Part shown: positions 1-7,811 of the stretch, one piece after another | How the letters are laid out: each line of letters opens with the position of its first letter | Numbering within the stretch: position 1 is the first letter of the stretch | NCBI GenBank assembly: GCA_019448385.1 | Contig: JAGTXO010000036.1 | Coordinates: 1-64,000 of the forward strand | DNA length: 64,000 nucleotides | Source of the DNA: Diacronema lutheri | Taxonomy: Eukaryota; Haptophyta; Pavlovophyceae; Pavlovales; Pavlovaceae | Direction: 5' to 3' | Position numbers and translations under genes: made by a program | Notes under the pieces: model-generated | What the model was told of the DNA's origin: nothing | What the model saw: the letters and a program-made list of their open reading frames with translations, nothing else | The model's database searches: none

Positions 1-239
1 ACCCTAACCCTAACCCTAACCCTAACCCTAACCCTAACCCTAACCCTAACCCTAACCCTAACCCTAACCCTAACCCTAACCCTAACCCTAACCCTAACCC
101 TAACCCTAACCCTAACCCTAACCCTAACCCTAACCCTAACCCTAACCCTAACCCTAACCCTAACCCTAACCCTAACCCTAACCCTAACCCTAACCCTAAC
201 CCTAACCCTAACCCTAACCCTAACCCTAACCCTAACCCT
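1..239. repeat. Telomere, (CCCTAA)n
   Basis: Forty uninterrupted CCCTAA units open the window, read as the C-rich strand. This is the TTAGGG-type telomere repeat used by many eukaryotes, including haptophytes, so position 1 is at or close to a physical chromosome end. Confidence 0.97.
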
Positions 240-660
240 GACCCTAACCCTGACCCTGACCCTGACCCTGACCCTGACCCTGACCCTGACCCTGACCCTG
301 ACCCTGACCCTGACCCTGACCCTGACCCTGACCCTGACCCTGACCCTGACCCTGACCCTGACCCTGACCCTGACCCTGACCCTGACCCTGACCCCTAACC
401 CTAACCCCTAACCCCTAACCCCTAACCCCTAACCCTTAACCCCTAACCCCTAACCCCTAACCCCTAACCCCTAACCCCTAACCCCTAACCCCAAACCCTT
501 ACCCTCACCCTCACCCTCACCCTTACCCTTACCCTTACCCTTACCCTTACCCTTACCCTTACCCTTACCCTTACCCTTACCCTTACCCTTACCCTAACCC
601 CTACCCTAACCCCTACCCTAACCCCTTACCCTAACCCCTTACCCTAACCCCTTACCCCTA
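240..660. repeat. Telomere-variant repeats (CCCTGA, CCCCTAA, CCCTCA)
   Basis: The array switches to CCCTGA units (about 240-391, with one CCCTAA left in), then CCCCTAA units (about 392-490), then short CCCTCA/CCCTTA stretches and mixed CCCTAACCC(C)TTA units. The blocks are sharply bounded rather than randomly intermixed, as expected when variants spread by local duplication. Confidence 0.93.
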
Positions 661-1360
661 ACCCTTACCCCTAACCCTTACCCTTACCCTTACCCTTACC
701 CTTACCCTTACCCTTACCCTTACCCTCACCCTTATCCTTACCCTTATCCTTACCCTTACCCTTACCCTTACCCTTACCCTTACCCTTACCCTTACCCTTA
801 CCCTTACCCTTACCCTTACCCTTACCCTTACCCTTACCCTTACCCTTACCCTTACCCTTACCCTTACCCTTACCCTTACCCTTACCCTTACCCTTACCCT
901 TACCCTTACCCTTACCCTTACCCTTACCCTTACCCTTACCCTTACCCTTACCCTTACCCTTACCCTTACCCTTACCCTTACCCTTACCCTTACCCTTACC
1001 CTTACCCTTACCCTTACCCTTACCCTTACCCTTACCCTTACCCTTACCCTTGCCCTTACCCTTACCCTTGCCCTTACCCTTACCCTTACCCTTACCCTTA
1101 CCCTTACCCTTACCCTTACCCTTACCCTTACCCTTACCCTTACCCTTACCCTTACCCTTACCCTTACCCTTACCCTTACCCTTACCCTTACCCTTACCCT
1201 TACCCTTACCCTTACCCTTACCCTTACCCTTACCCTTACCCTTACCCTTACCCTTACCCTTACCCTTACCCTTACCCTTACCCTTACCAATACCCTTACC
1301 CTTACCAATACCCTTACCCTTACCAATACCCTTACCAATACCCTAACCCTAACCCTAACC
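661..1360. repeat. Subtelomeric (CCCTTA)n array
   Basis: About 600 bp of nearly pure CCCTTA is followed by a 12-bp CCCTTACCAATA higher-order unit (about 1285-1340) and three CCCTAA units. A sixth short CCCTTA patch sits apart at about 1505-1540. Its open frames encode only dipeptide repeats and are not genes. Confidence 0.93.
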
Positions 1361-1760
1361 GACACGCTCGCGCGACCGTCGCGCAAGACCCACCAGGCCA
1401 AAGTCGCTCAAAATTGGACCCAGGTGTCTCCAAGGTCTACTTCATCGATTGGCCTGGCCAGGTTTGCCGCGAAACGCTCCTTTCGCGTTCGCCCAGACTA
1501 CTATTCTTACCCTTACCCTTACCCTTACCCTTACCCTCACCCTTACCCACACCCTCACACTCTCCCATAATGTAGCGTGGGACGATGCGCGCGTCGAGAA
1601 CACGCGACCGCGCGCCTCCGCCGCATTTGCGCGATTGCGCGGTTGTGAGTGACTTGCACTGACTCTTGACCCATCCTTGACCCCGGGCCCACCTTCCCAT
1701 CTCTCGCAAAATTGAGGTTCGGATCTTCATCCTCTGCAAAATCCTACTCGCACGCGCCCG
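1361..1760. other. Subtelomeric spacer
   Basis: Unique sequence between the telomeric arrays and the first gene. It holds a short island of CCCTTA/CCCTCA repeats (about 1505-1560). I see no credible coding region; short frames here lack protein-like composition. It presumably contains the 3' untranslated region of the next gene. Confidence 0.6.
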
Positions 1761-2255
1761 TCATTCGACGGCGGCGCGCGCCACCATCGGCGCCGGCACC
1801 GCTGGGCCGGCCTCCGTCGGCGTGTCGCCAGCGCCGTGCAGCTGCAGCCGCCTTGCCGGCTGTGCGTGCAGCGAGGGCGTGAACGGCTGCGCACCCGGCG
1901 ATACGCCGCCATCAGCCGAGCGCAGCGCCTCGACGATGAGGCCGTACAGCCGCGCCGCCCTGATCGGCGCGCACGGCGCGGCGCACGGAATGAGCAGCGC
2001 GCGCGCGAGCGGTGCAGCGCGCCGCGCCGCGCGCACCCGTCCACGTATGGCAGCTGCAGCAGTACAACGGCGCAGAGCTCGCCATGCTCGACGAGGGGCA
2101 GCCACTCGAGCAGCGGCCGGAACGGCGCGAGCGCGAGCGCGAGCACCATTCGCACGAGCCAGTATTGCAGCCGCGCGCGTACGAGCCGCCGCGCGGCAGC
2201 GCCGTCCACGCCGGCCGCGGCCACCGCCTCCTCGCCCTGCAAGGCACGCGCGGGC

Positions 2256-2286
<31 letters not shown>

Positions 2287-3523
2287 AGGCGGAGGCGGCG
2301 GCGGGCTCGTCGGCACGCACCGCGCCCGACGTGCGCCGGCGCAGCTTGTCTGCCGACCGCCATAGCGCCTCGCCGACGCGCACGACGGCGGACGGCGTCG
2401 CAGCTGCCGGCTCGCGTGCGCGCCGCGCCGCACGCTCGGCCGCGGCCTCGAGCGCGGCGAGGGCACCGACAGATGTGAATGCGGGATAGCCGAGGCCAAA
2501 GAGCAAGCAGCCGCCGTGTGTCAGCGCACCGGGCATCGGCAGGAAGAGCAGCGCGAGCAGCATCGCGCCCGAGTCGCGCGCGGCCGCGAAGACGCCGCCG
2601 CCAACCGTTGCACCAATCAGCGCACCGCCGTGCGCGAGCAGCGCGCGCGCACCGGCCCATTCGCCCCACTCGCCGCGCGCGCGCGGGTCGAGCGGCGCGG
2701 CCGCGCACACGAGCGTGCGCGCGCGCGCGAATGCGAGCTCGGTCCCGCCCGCGCGCGGCAGGTGCAGCCAGAGCAGGGCAAAGAGCTCGAGCAATGGCAC
2801 CCATGCCGCCGCCCATGCCGCGCCGGCCGCCGCGCGTCGCGCGAGGGGCAGCGCGAGCGCGGCGCCCTTGGCGAGCTCGAGGAGCGCGTACAGCACCCAG
2901 TAGCGCAGCCAGTGGTCCTCCGCTGCCGGCTCGGCCGAGCGCAGCGCGGCGAGCGTCGCGGCGAGCGGAAAGCCGACCGACAGCAGCGCGCGCGCCTCGC
3001 TCAGCGCGCGCGTGGTAGACGGCGCGAGCGCGGCGAGCGCGGCGGCTGCGGCGGCGAAGGCGAGGTGCGGGAAGAGCGCGGCGAGCGTGCGCGACTTGGC
3101 GCGGATCGACGCGAGCAGCGTCGTGTATGCCGCGTCGGCGCGCGCGCTCAGCCGGCGCCACGCCGCGCGCGCGCGCGACACATACCGCTGCCGCCGGATA
3201 TGACGCTCGAGGAGCCAGCCGAGCACGGTGAGCGCGGCGGCGGCGAGCTCGGCGGCGATCCAAGCGCGCTCCTGCGCGGCGAAAGCCCGCCATGCCGCCG
3301 CGCCGCCGTCGCGCGCGTGTGGCCACGCCGCGCTTGCGACGAGCGCCGCGACGCGCCACGCGGGCAGCGCGCACAACCAGAAGAGGTGCCCCCAGCTGAG
3401 CACCGCCGCCCATGTCGACGCGCACGCGCGCACCAGCGCGCCGCGGAACGCATCGGCGCTCGCCACGCCCACCTCGTCCACGAGCGCGTTGGCCAGCTGC
3501 GCCGCGCCGCGCAGGTGCTCCAT
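1761..3523 (-). CDS. Two-domain TB2/DP1/HVA22 (REEP-like) membrane protein
   Basis: Predicted 561-residue ER-shaping membrane protein. Exons are 3523-2037 and 1959-1761. The 77-bp intron (GTGCGC donor, ATCAG acceptor) is needed to keep the frame and yields LQLPYVDGAARLY, matching the family pattern WLQLPYFQGASRLY. Two family domains are visible. One is at about residues 183-265 (GFPLAATLAALRSAE, WLRYWVLYALLE, LLWLHLP). The second starts at about 345 with GYPAFTSVGALAALE and resumes near 460 (LQYWLVRM) after a roughly 100-residue Ala-rich insertion. Family members bend ER tubules by hairpin insertion; most carry one domain, so the tandem arrangement is unusual. The start is the ATG before EHLRG; upstream in-frame codons lie in AT-rich promoter-like DNA. 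Family assignment is fairly sure, exact role unknown. Confidence 0.75.
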
Positions 3524-3640
3524 CCGCGCGGCCGGCGGCGGCGACGAGCGGCGGACCGCCCTTTCGGGGTTGGACACTAAAAAGAATACTAAAAATAAGG
3601 TCAAGTCGTAGCCTCCAGTCGGCGCTGCCTGCGCCTGGCG
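3524..3640 (-). promoter_or_regulatory. Probable promoter of the HVA22-like gene
   Basis: Short spacer between two same-strand genes. It carries an AT-rich patch at 3577-3600 (ACTAAAAAGAATACTAAAAA) that stands out in DNA of about 75% GC. No standard TATA box; promoter role is inferred from position. Confidence 0.4.
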
Positions 3641-4807
3641 TTAGACGCGCAGGTGCGCAACCGCGCGCCGCGGCGACGCGCGCCGCGGCGATGGCGCGCC
3701 GCCCCGCTTCGGCGACGCCGACGGCGCGCCCGCGCGCCGCGGCGACGCAGCGCCTCCCCGCTTGGGCGAGTGACGCGCCTGCGCCGCCACGGGCGCGCCG
3801 GCGGCGGACCGCGCCGCGCCGCTCGGACGCCGCGCGGGCGACGGCGCATCGGCACCCGCCGCCGCCGCCGCCGCCTCGCCGGGCGCGCCCGCCGTCGCCG
3901 GCGCGGGCGCGCCCGCGCCGCCCGCCGCGCCTGCACCGGCGCCTCCGCTCGCGCGCCAGGCGTGCGCGAGCTTGGGCGCGGAGCGCGCGAAGGCGTTTAG
4001 CTGCGCGCACACGTCGGCGTGCGCCGCAGCGTCGTCCGCCCGCACGGAGAGTGACCGGTACGCCCAGCAAAGCCGCTCTGCTGAGAAGGAGTCGTGCGGC
4101 ACGGGCAGACCGACGCGCACGCGCACGAGGCGGTGGCAGACGGCCTCGTACCCGCGGAGGAAGCCAACGTACAGGTCCGACAACTGCGCGCAAGAGCCAA
4201 GCTCCTTGTAGTAGAGCTCCTTGCGCCGCGAGAGCCCGAGCGCGCCCCAGCCGACGCCCGGTTGGCGCACGGCGAGCACAATGTGCTTGGCGACGCGCCC
4301 GTCGACGCGCGATTTGAATGCGAACGGCACACGCTCGAGCTCGCTGAGCTCTTGCGTCAGCAGCACCGCGACGAATACCGCCTCGACGCACTTGATCGGT
4401 AACGCCGTCCGGACGATCAGCCGCGCGGTCTCGAGCACGCGCGCGAAAGGCCGGTTTTTGCGCACGTCAAAGTAGTCGGTGCCCGTGTAGTTGTAGCCGA
4501 GGCGCTCGATGAACGCCTGCACCGCGCGCAGCTTGTCTGCCGGCCTGGCGAGCAGCGCGAGCGTCGGCGGCGTCGGCAGTGGCGGCGGCACGAGCGACCG
4601 GTCGGCGCGGACGCGCTGGATCGCCTCTTGCAGCTGCGCGTCGCTCGCCGCGTCGGCGTCGGCCGGGAAGTCGGGGTCCTCGGCGTCCGAGCCGTCGGTC
4701 GCGTCCACCATGTGCATCTCGCCCTCGCCGTCTGCCGCCGCGCCCCCGCTCACCTCGCCCTCGGCGTCGCTGCTCCCGCTCTCCGCCCAAACGTGCTCGC
4801 CCCGCAT
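3641..4807 (-). CDS. Vasohibin-family tubulin tyrosine carboxypeptidase
   Basis: 388-residue protein with a clear vasohibin core at about residues 90-275: FIERLGYNYTGTDYFDVRKN, ALPIKCVEAV, KHIVLAV and GALGLSRRKELYYK. These carry the transglutaminase-like triad Cys140, His175 and Ser193, with Cys-His spacing of 35 as in human VASH1. The family removes the C-terminal tyrosine of alpha-tubulin, usually with the small partner SVBP, on axonemal or cytoplasmic microtubules. The N-terminus is acidic (Asp/Glu-rich, residues 10-60). The C-terminus (about 290-388) is low-complexity Ala/Pro/Arg with repeated SPKRGG and SPRRA blocks and could bind microtubules electrostatically (inference). The first in-frame ATG is at 4807; no intron needed. 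SVBP is not in this window. Confidence 0.88.
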   Translation of the reverse strand: MRGEHVWAESGSSDAEGEVSGGAAADGEGEMHMVDATDGSDAEDPDFPADADAASDAQLQEAIQRVRADRSLVPPPLPTPPTLALLARPADKLRAVQAFIERLGYNYTGTDYFDVRKNRPFARVLETARLIVRTALPIKCVEAVFVAVLLTQELSELERVPFAFKSRVDGRVAKHIVLAVRQPGVGWGALGLSRRKELYYKELGSCAQLSDLYVGFLRGYEAVCHRLVRVRVGLPVPHDSFSAERLCWAYRSLSVRADDAAAHADVCAQLNAFARSAPKLAHAWRASGGAGAGAAGGAGAPAPATAGAPGEAAAAAAGADAPSPARRPSGAARSAAGAPVAAQARHSPKRGGAASPRRAGAPSASPKRGGAPSPRRASPRRAVAHLRV

Positions 4808-4965
4808 CGCCCGCCCTTTGAAACGTTCGGTCACTGGAGCAGAGAGCGGTCGTCGGTCGATCTTGAATCTTGATTCTTGACGCCAAACGCGCGGGCGCGC
4901 TCGGCAGCGCGAGGGGCTGCCGCGCTCGCCGGCCGCGCGCGCCGACCCCCGTTCGTTCCCCTCTA

Positions 4966-4988
4966 CCCCCCCCCCCCCCCCCCCCCCC
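4966..4988. repeat. Poly-C tract (23 C)
   Basis: Uninterrupted run of 23 cytosines between the vasohibin start and the dienelactone hydrolase stop. Similar 22-24 nt runs recur at 22144 and 30745. Confidence 0.9.
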
Positions 4989-5032
4989 TCCCTCCCCGGA
5001 AATCGGGATCATCGTTCAGGCATTCACTGACG

Positions 5033-6013
5033 TCACTCGTCGTCGTCCACAGGCGGCAGCGCCTTGTGCAGGAAGGCGCACATCTCGCGCATCGCGCGCT
5101 GCACGTCCGCCATCACCTCCGGGTCGGACGGCAATCCGCGCACGACAAAGCCGTGTCGCATCCGCGGGAAGTCGACGAGCGTGACGGGCACGCCGCCATT
5201 GCGCTCGATGATGCGCGCGTACGTGCCGTCGCGGTACGCGTCCTTGTCATCGCGCGCGGGCATGAGCAGCGTGTGCGTGCGGATGCGCGAGGCCATCTCG
5301 ACCTCGGGCTCGTTGAAGAGCCACGACGAGATCTGCCACGATGGGTGGACGTGCACAGCTGCCTTGACCATCCCCGTCGAGCTCGCCTTGGCCGCCACCC
5401 ACGCCCCCCAGCAGAAGCCGACGATCGCGACGCGGTTGTCGTTGCCAGGTGGCCGGAGGAGCGCGTTGGCCGAGCGCACGCCGTGCGCCGACACAAAGCC
5501 GAGCGCGGCGGAGAGCTTGGCCTGCAGGTCACCCCACGCGTGCGATTTGAGCCAGGCGACGCAGTCGTCCGAGCCCATGTTCACCAGCCCGCCGTGGTTG
5601 TCGATCGAGTCGCCGTTGCCAAACAGGTCGGGCATGACGGTGAGGAAGCCCTCGGACGCGAGCACGTCGCACACCGTCCGGATGCGCCCGCCCGAGATGC
5701 CAAAGATGTCGTGCACGACAATGACCGCGCGGCCGGTCGGCTTTGCCGGTGCGCTCACATACCCATGCACTCCGCCACCCAGCTCGCGCATGTCGCCCGA
5801 GAGCTGTCGCGCGTCGTCTGACTCGAGCTTGGGCCACGCGCCCGGCGTGCAGCAGCCGGCGGCGGGCGGCGCGGCCGCGGCGGTGAGGAGCGAGGGGAAG
5901 ATGGCGGCGATGACGGCGCGCAGCACAGGCCCGACGAGCGGCAGCGAGAGCAGCAATCGAAGGAGCGAGGGCGCGAACGGGATCCAGAGCAGCGAGAAGG
6001 GGCACAGCGCCAT
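5033..6013 (-). CDS. Dienelactone hydrolase family protein
   Basis: 326-residue alpha/beta hydrolase. The nucleophile elbow is GFCWG with Cys201, preceded by VIVVHDIFGI (about 97-106). The acid is probably Asp255 (PARDD) and the histidine His287 (RHGF): the Cys-Asp-His triad typical of dienelactone hydrolases rather than Ser-type esterases. The first about 50 residues are hydrophobic (LLSLPLVGPVLRAVIAA), suggesting a membrane anchor or targeting signal; the catalytic domain starts near residue 80. Family members hydrolyse cyclic dienelactones or other small esters; the substrate here is unknown. ATG at 6013, single exon. It shares a short divergent promoter with the aspartokinase. Confidence 0.85.
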   Translation of the reverse strand: MALCPFSLLWIPFAPSLLRLLLSLPLVGPVLRAVIAAIFPSLLTAAAAPPAAGCCTPGAWPKLESDDARQLSGDMRELGGGVHGYVSAPAKPTGRAVIVVHDIFGISGGRIRTVCDVLASEGFLTVMPDLFGNGDSIDNHGGLVNMGSDDCVAWLKSHAWGDLQAKLSAALGFVSAHGVRSANALLRPPGNDNRVAIVGFCWGAWVAAKASSTGMVKAAVHVHPSWQISSWLFNEPEVEMASRIRTHTLLMPARDDKDAYRDGTYARIIERNGGVPVTLVDFPRMRHGFVVRGLPSDPEVMADVQRAMREMCAFLHKALPPVDDDE

Positions 6014-6123
6014 CCGCGTCGATCGGCAGCAGGCGCCGCTCCGCCAAGGACGACGACCTCGCTTTTTGAAAAAAAGTTTGCACCTCGGCGTTGCCGCGTG
6101 GTCACAACGCCATCGCTCGGCGA
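6014..6123. promoter_or_regulatory. Divergent promoter, hydrolase / aspartokinase
   Basis: 110 bp between opposed start codons. It contains the A/T patch CTTTTTGAAAAAAAGTTT (about 6062-6079), itself nearly an inverted repeat. Bidirectional function is inferred from geometry. Confidence 0.5.
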
Positions 6124-7725
6124 ATGGTGCCGCCGAGGCTGCGCGCGCTCGTCCTCGCGGCTGCGCTCTGCGTGTGCGAGGGCCGCGCGCGCGTCGGCGC
6201 GCGCGCGGCGCGCGGCTGGCGCGCGCCAGCCGCGGCGCGCGCCGCGCCGCGCGTCGCCATGACGACCGTGCTTGCCGAGCCGAAGCGCGTCATCATGAAG
6301 TTTGGCGGTTCGTCGGTGCGCGACGCCGAGCGCATTCGCGAGGTCTGCTCGCTCGTCGCGTCGCGGATGGCGGAGCTCAAAGTGACGCCACACCTTGTGT
6401 GCTCGGCAATGGGCAAGACGACGAACAACCTCATCGCCGCGGGCAACCTCGCGCTGATGGAGGGCATCGTCGACCTGTCGGTCGTGAAGGCGCTGCACGT
6501 CGAGACGGCGCGCGAACTCGGCATCGACGAGACGGACGCGTTCCAGCAGGTGCGCGAGCTGCTCGAGGAGTGCGAGAAGCTGCTCGAGGGCGTCGCGATG
6601 CTTGGCGAGCTCTCGCCGCGCACGCTCGACAAGCTCGTCTCGTTTGGCGAGCGGATGAGCGGCCGGATGGTCGCGGCGCAGCTGAGCAGGGTCGGGCTGA
6701 CCTCGCGCCAATACGAGTCGTGGGAGCTCGGCCTCGTCACGACATCAGACTTTGGCGACGCGTCCGTGCTTGACGACGCGTGGCCGACGATCCGCGAGCG
6801 CCTCCTCGCTATCCCCGAGGGCACCGTCGGTGTGATCACCGGCTTCATCGGCAAGGACCGCGAGGGCCGCATCACGACCCTCGGCCGCGGCGGCTCCGAT
6901 TTGACCGCGTCGCTCCTCGGCGCGGCGGCCGGGTTCGACGAGGTGCAGGTGTGGAAGGACGTGGACGGCATCCTCACCGCCGACCCGCGCGGCTGCCCCG
7001 CCGCCAAGCCCGTGCCGTTTGTGACGTTTGAGGAGGCGCAGGAACTTGCCTACTTTGGCGCGCAGGTCCTGCACCCGGTCGCGATGCAGCCGGCGATGCG
7101 CGTCGACATCCCGGTGCGCGTGATGAACTCGTACAACCCGACCGCGCAGGGCACGCTCATCACGCGGCAGAAGGCCGAGCAGCCGCTCGTCTCGGCGATC
7201 ACGTCCAAGTCGGGCGTGCAGATGGTTGACATCACGTCGACGCGCATGCTCGGCCAGTATGGCTTCCTCGCGCAGGTCTTCAAGACCTTCGAGACGCACA
7301 AGCTCTCCGTCGACGTGATCGCCTCGTCCGAGGTTTCCGTCTCGCTCACGCTCAACAAGAAGATTGAGCTGCCAAAGCTCGAGCGCGATGGATTCGCAAA
7401 GGGCTCGCATGAGCTCAACGCCATCGTGCGTGACCTCTCGCTCTGCGCCGACGTGCGCGTGACGAGCGGGCATTCGATCGTCACGCTCATCGCCGATGTC
7501 AAGCGCTCGAGCTCGGTGATGGCCGTCGTCTTCTCGGTGATGGCGCGGCTGGGCATCCAGGTTGAGATGATGTCGCAGGGAGCGTCCAAGGTGAACATCT
7601 CGCTCGTCGTGCCCGAGGAGCGCGAGAAGGAGGCGGTGAGCGCGCTGCACAAGTGCTTCTTTGAGGACGGCCAATGCGACGTGAACATACACACGCTCGA
7701 GCAGGTGATGGCGATCAAGGCGTGA
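6124..7725 (+). CDS. Aspartokinase, monofunctional, plastid-targeted
   Basis: 533 residues. Phosphorylates aspartate, the first step toward lysine, threonine and methionine. The kinase signature KFGGSS is at 59-64; SFGERMSGRM, TTLGRGGSDLTA and KDVDGILTADPR follow in the family order. Two C-terminal ACT-type regulatory segments (from about residue 370) begin near SGVQMVDITSTRMLGQYG and near SSSVMAVVFSVMARLGIQV, consistent with amino-acid feedback control. No homoserine dehydrogenase domain is fused. The N-terminus (MVPPRLRALVLAAALCVCEG, then Arg/Ala-rich) looks like a signal peptide plus transit peptide for a complex plastid. Start is the ATG at 6124; the frame extends upstream only through non-ATG codons. 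The stop is followed by a duplicated copy of its own C-terminal coding sequence. Confidence 0.93.
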   Translation: MVPPRLRALVLAAALCVCEGRARVGARAARGWRAPAAARAAPRVAMTTVLAEPKRVIMKFGGSSVRDAERIREVCSLVASRMAELKVTPHLVCSAMGKTTNNLIAAGNLALMEGIVDLSVVKALHVETARELGIDETDAFQQVRELLEECEKLLEGVAMLGELSPRTLDKLVSFGERMSGRMVAAQLSRVGLTSRQYESWELGLVTTSDFGDASVLDDAWPTIRERLLAIPEGTVGVITGFIGKDREGRITTLGRGGSDLTASLLGAAAGFDEVQVWKDVDGILTADPRGCPAAKPVPFVTFEEAQELAYFGAQVLHPVAMQPAMRVDIPVRVMNSYNPTAQGTLITRQKAEQPLVSAITSKSGVQMVDITSTRMLGQYGFLAQVFKTFETHKLSVDVIASSEVSVSLTLNKKIELPKLERDGFAKGSHELNAIVRDLSLCADVRVTSGHSIVTLIADVKRSSSVMAVVFSVMARLGIQVEMMSQGASKVNISLVVPEEREKEAVSALHKCFFEDGQCDVNIHTLEQVMAIKA

Positions 7726-7811
7726 CCGCATGGTGGGGCGTGGCGCGCCATGTCAGAAGCGATCTCGCCTACTCGCCCCGTGCGACGTGAACATACACAC
7801 GCTTGAGCAGG
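7675..7811 (+). repeat. 31-bp direct duplication of the aspartokinase tail
   Basis: Positions 7675-7705, encoding CDVNIHTLEQ in the aspartokinase, recur at 7781-7811 with a single T/C difference, 106 bp downstream and after the stop. The second copy ends at the base before the UVSSA-like stop codon on the other strand. Confidence 0.9.

Noticed and set aside
658-1401. Long frames of Arg-Val or Leu-Pro dipeptide repeats over the telomeric arrays
   Set aside because: They are translations of CCCTTA repeats with no independent coding evidence.
1822-4317. Several long plus-strand frames opposite the HVA22-like and vasohibin genes
   Set aside because: GC-rich antisense shadows: Arg/Ala composition, no domain, while the minus strand shows conserved motifs.
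1761-4391. An 876-codon open frame on the minus strand
   Set aside because: Only its last about 66 codons are real (second exon of the HVA22-like gene); the rest is an Arg/Ala-rich shadow crossing into the vasohibin gene.
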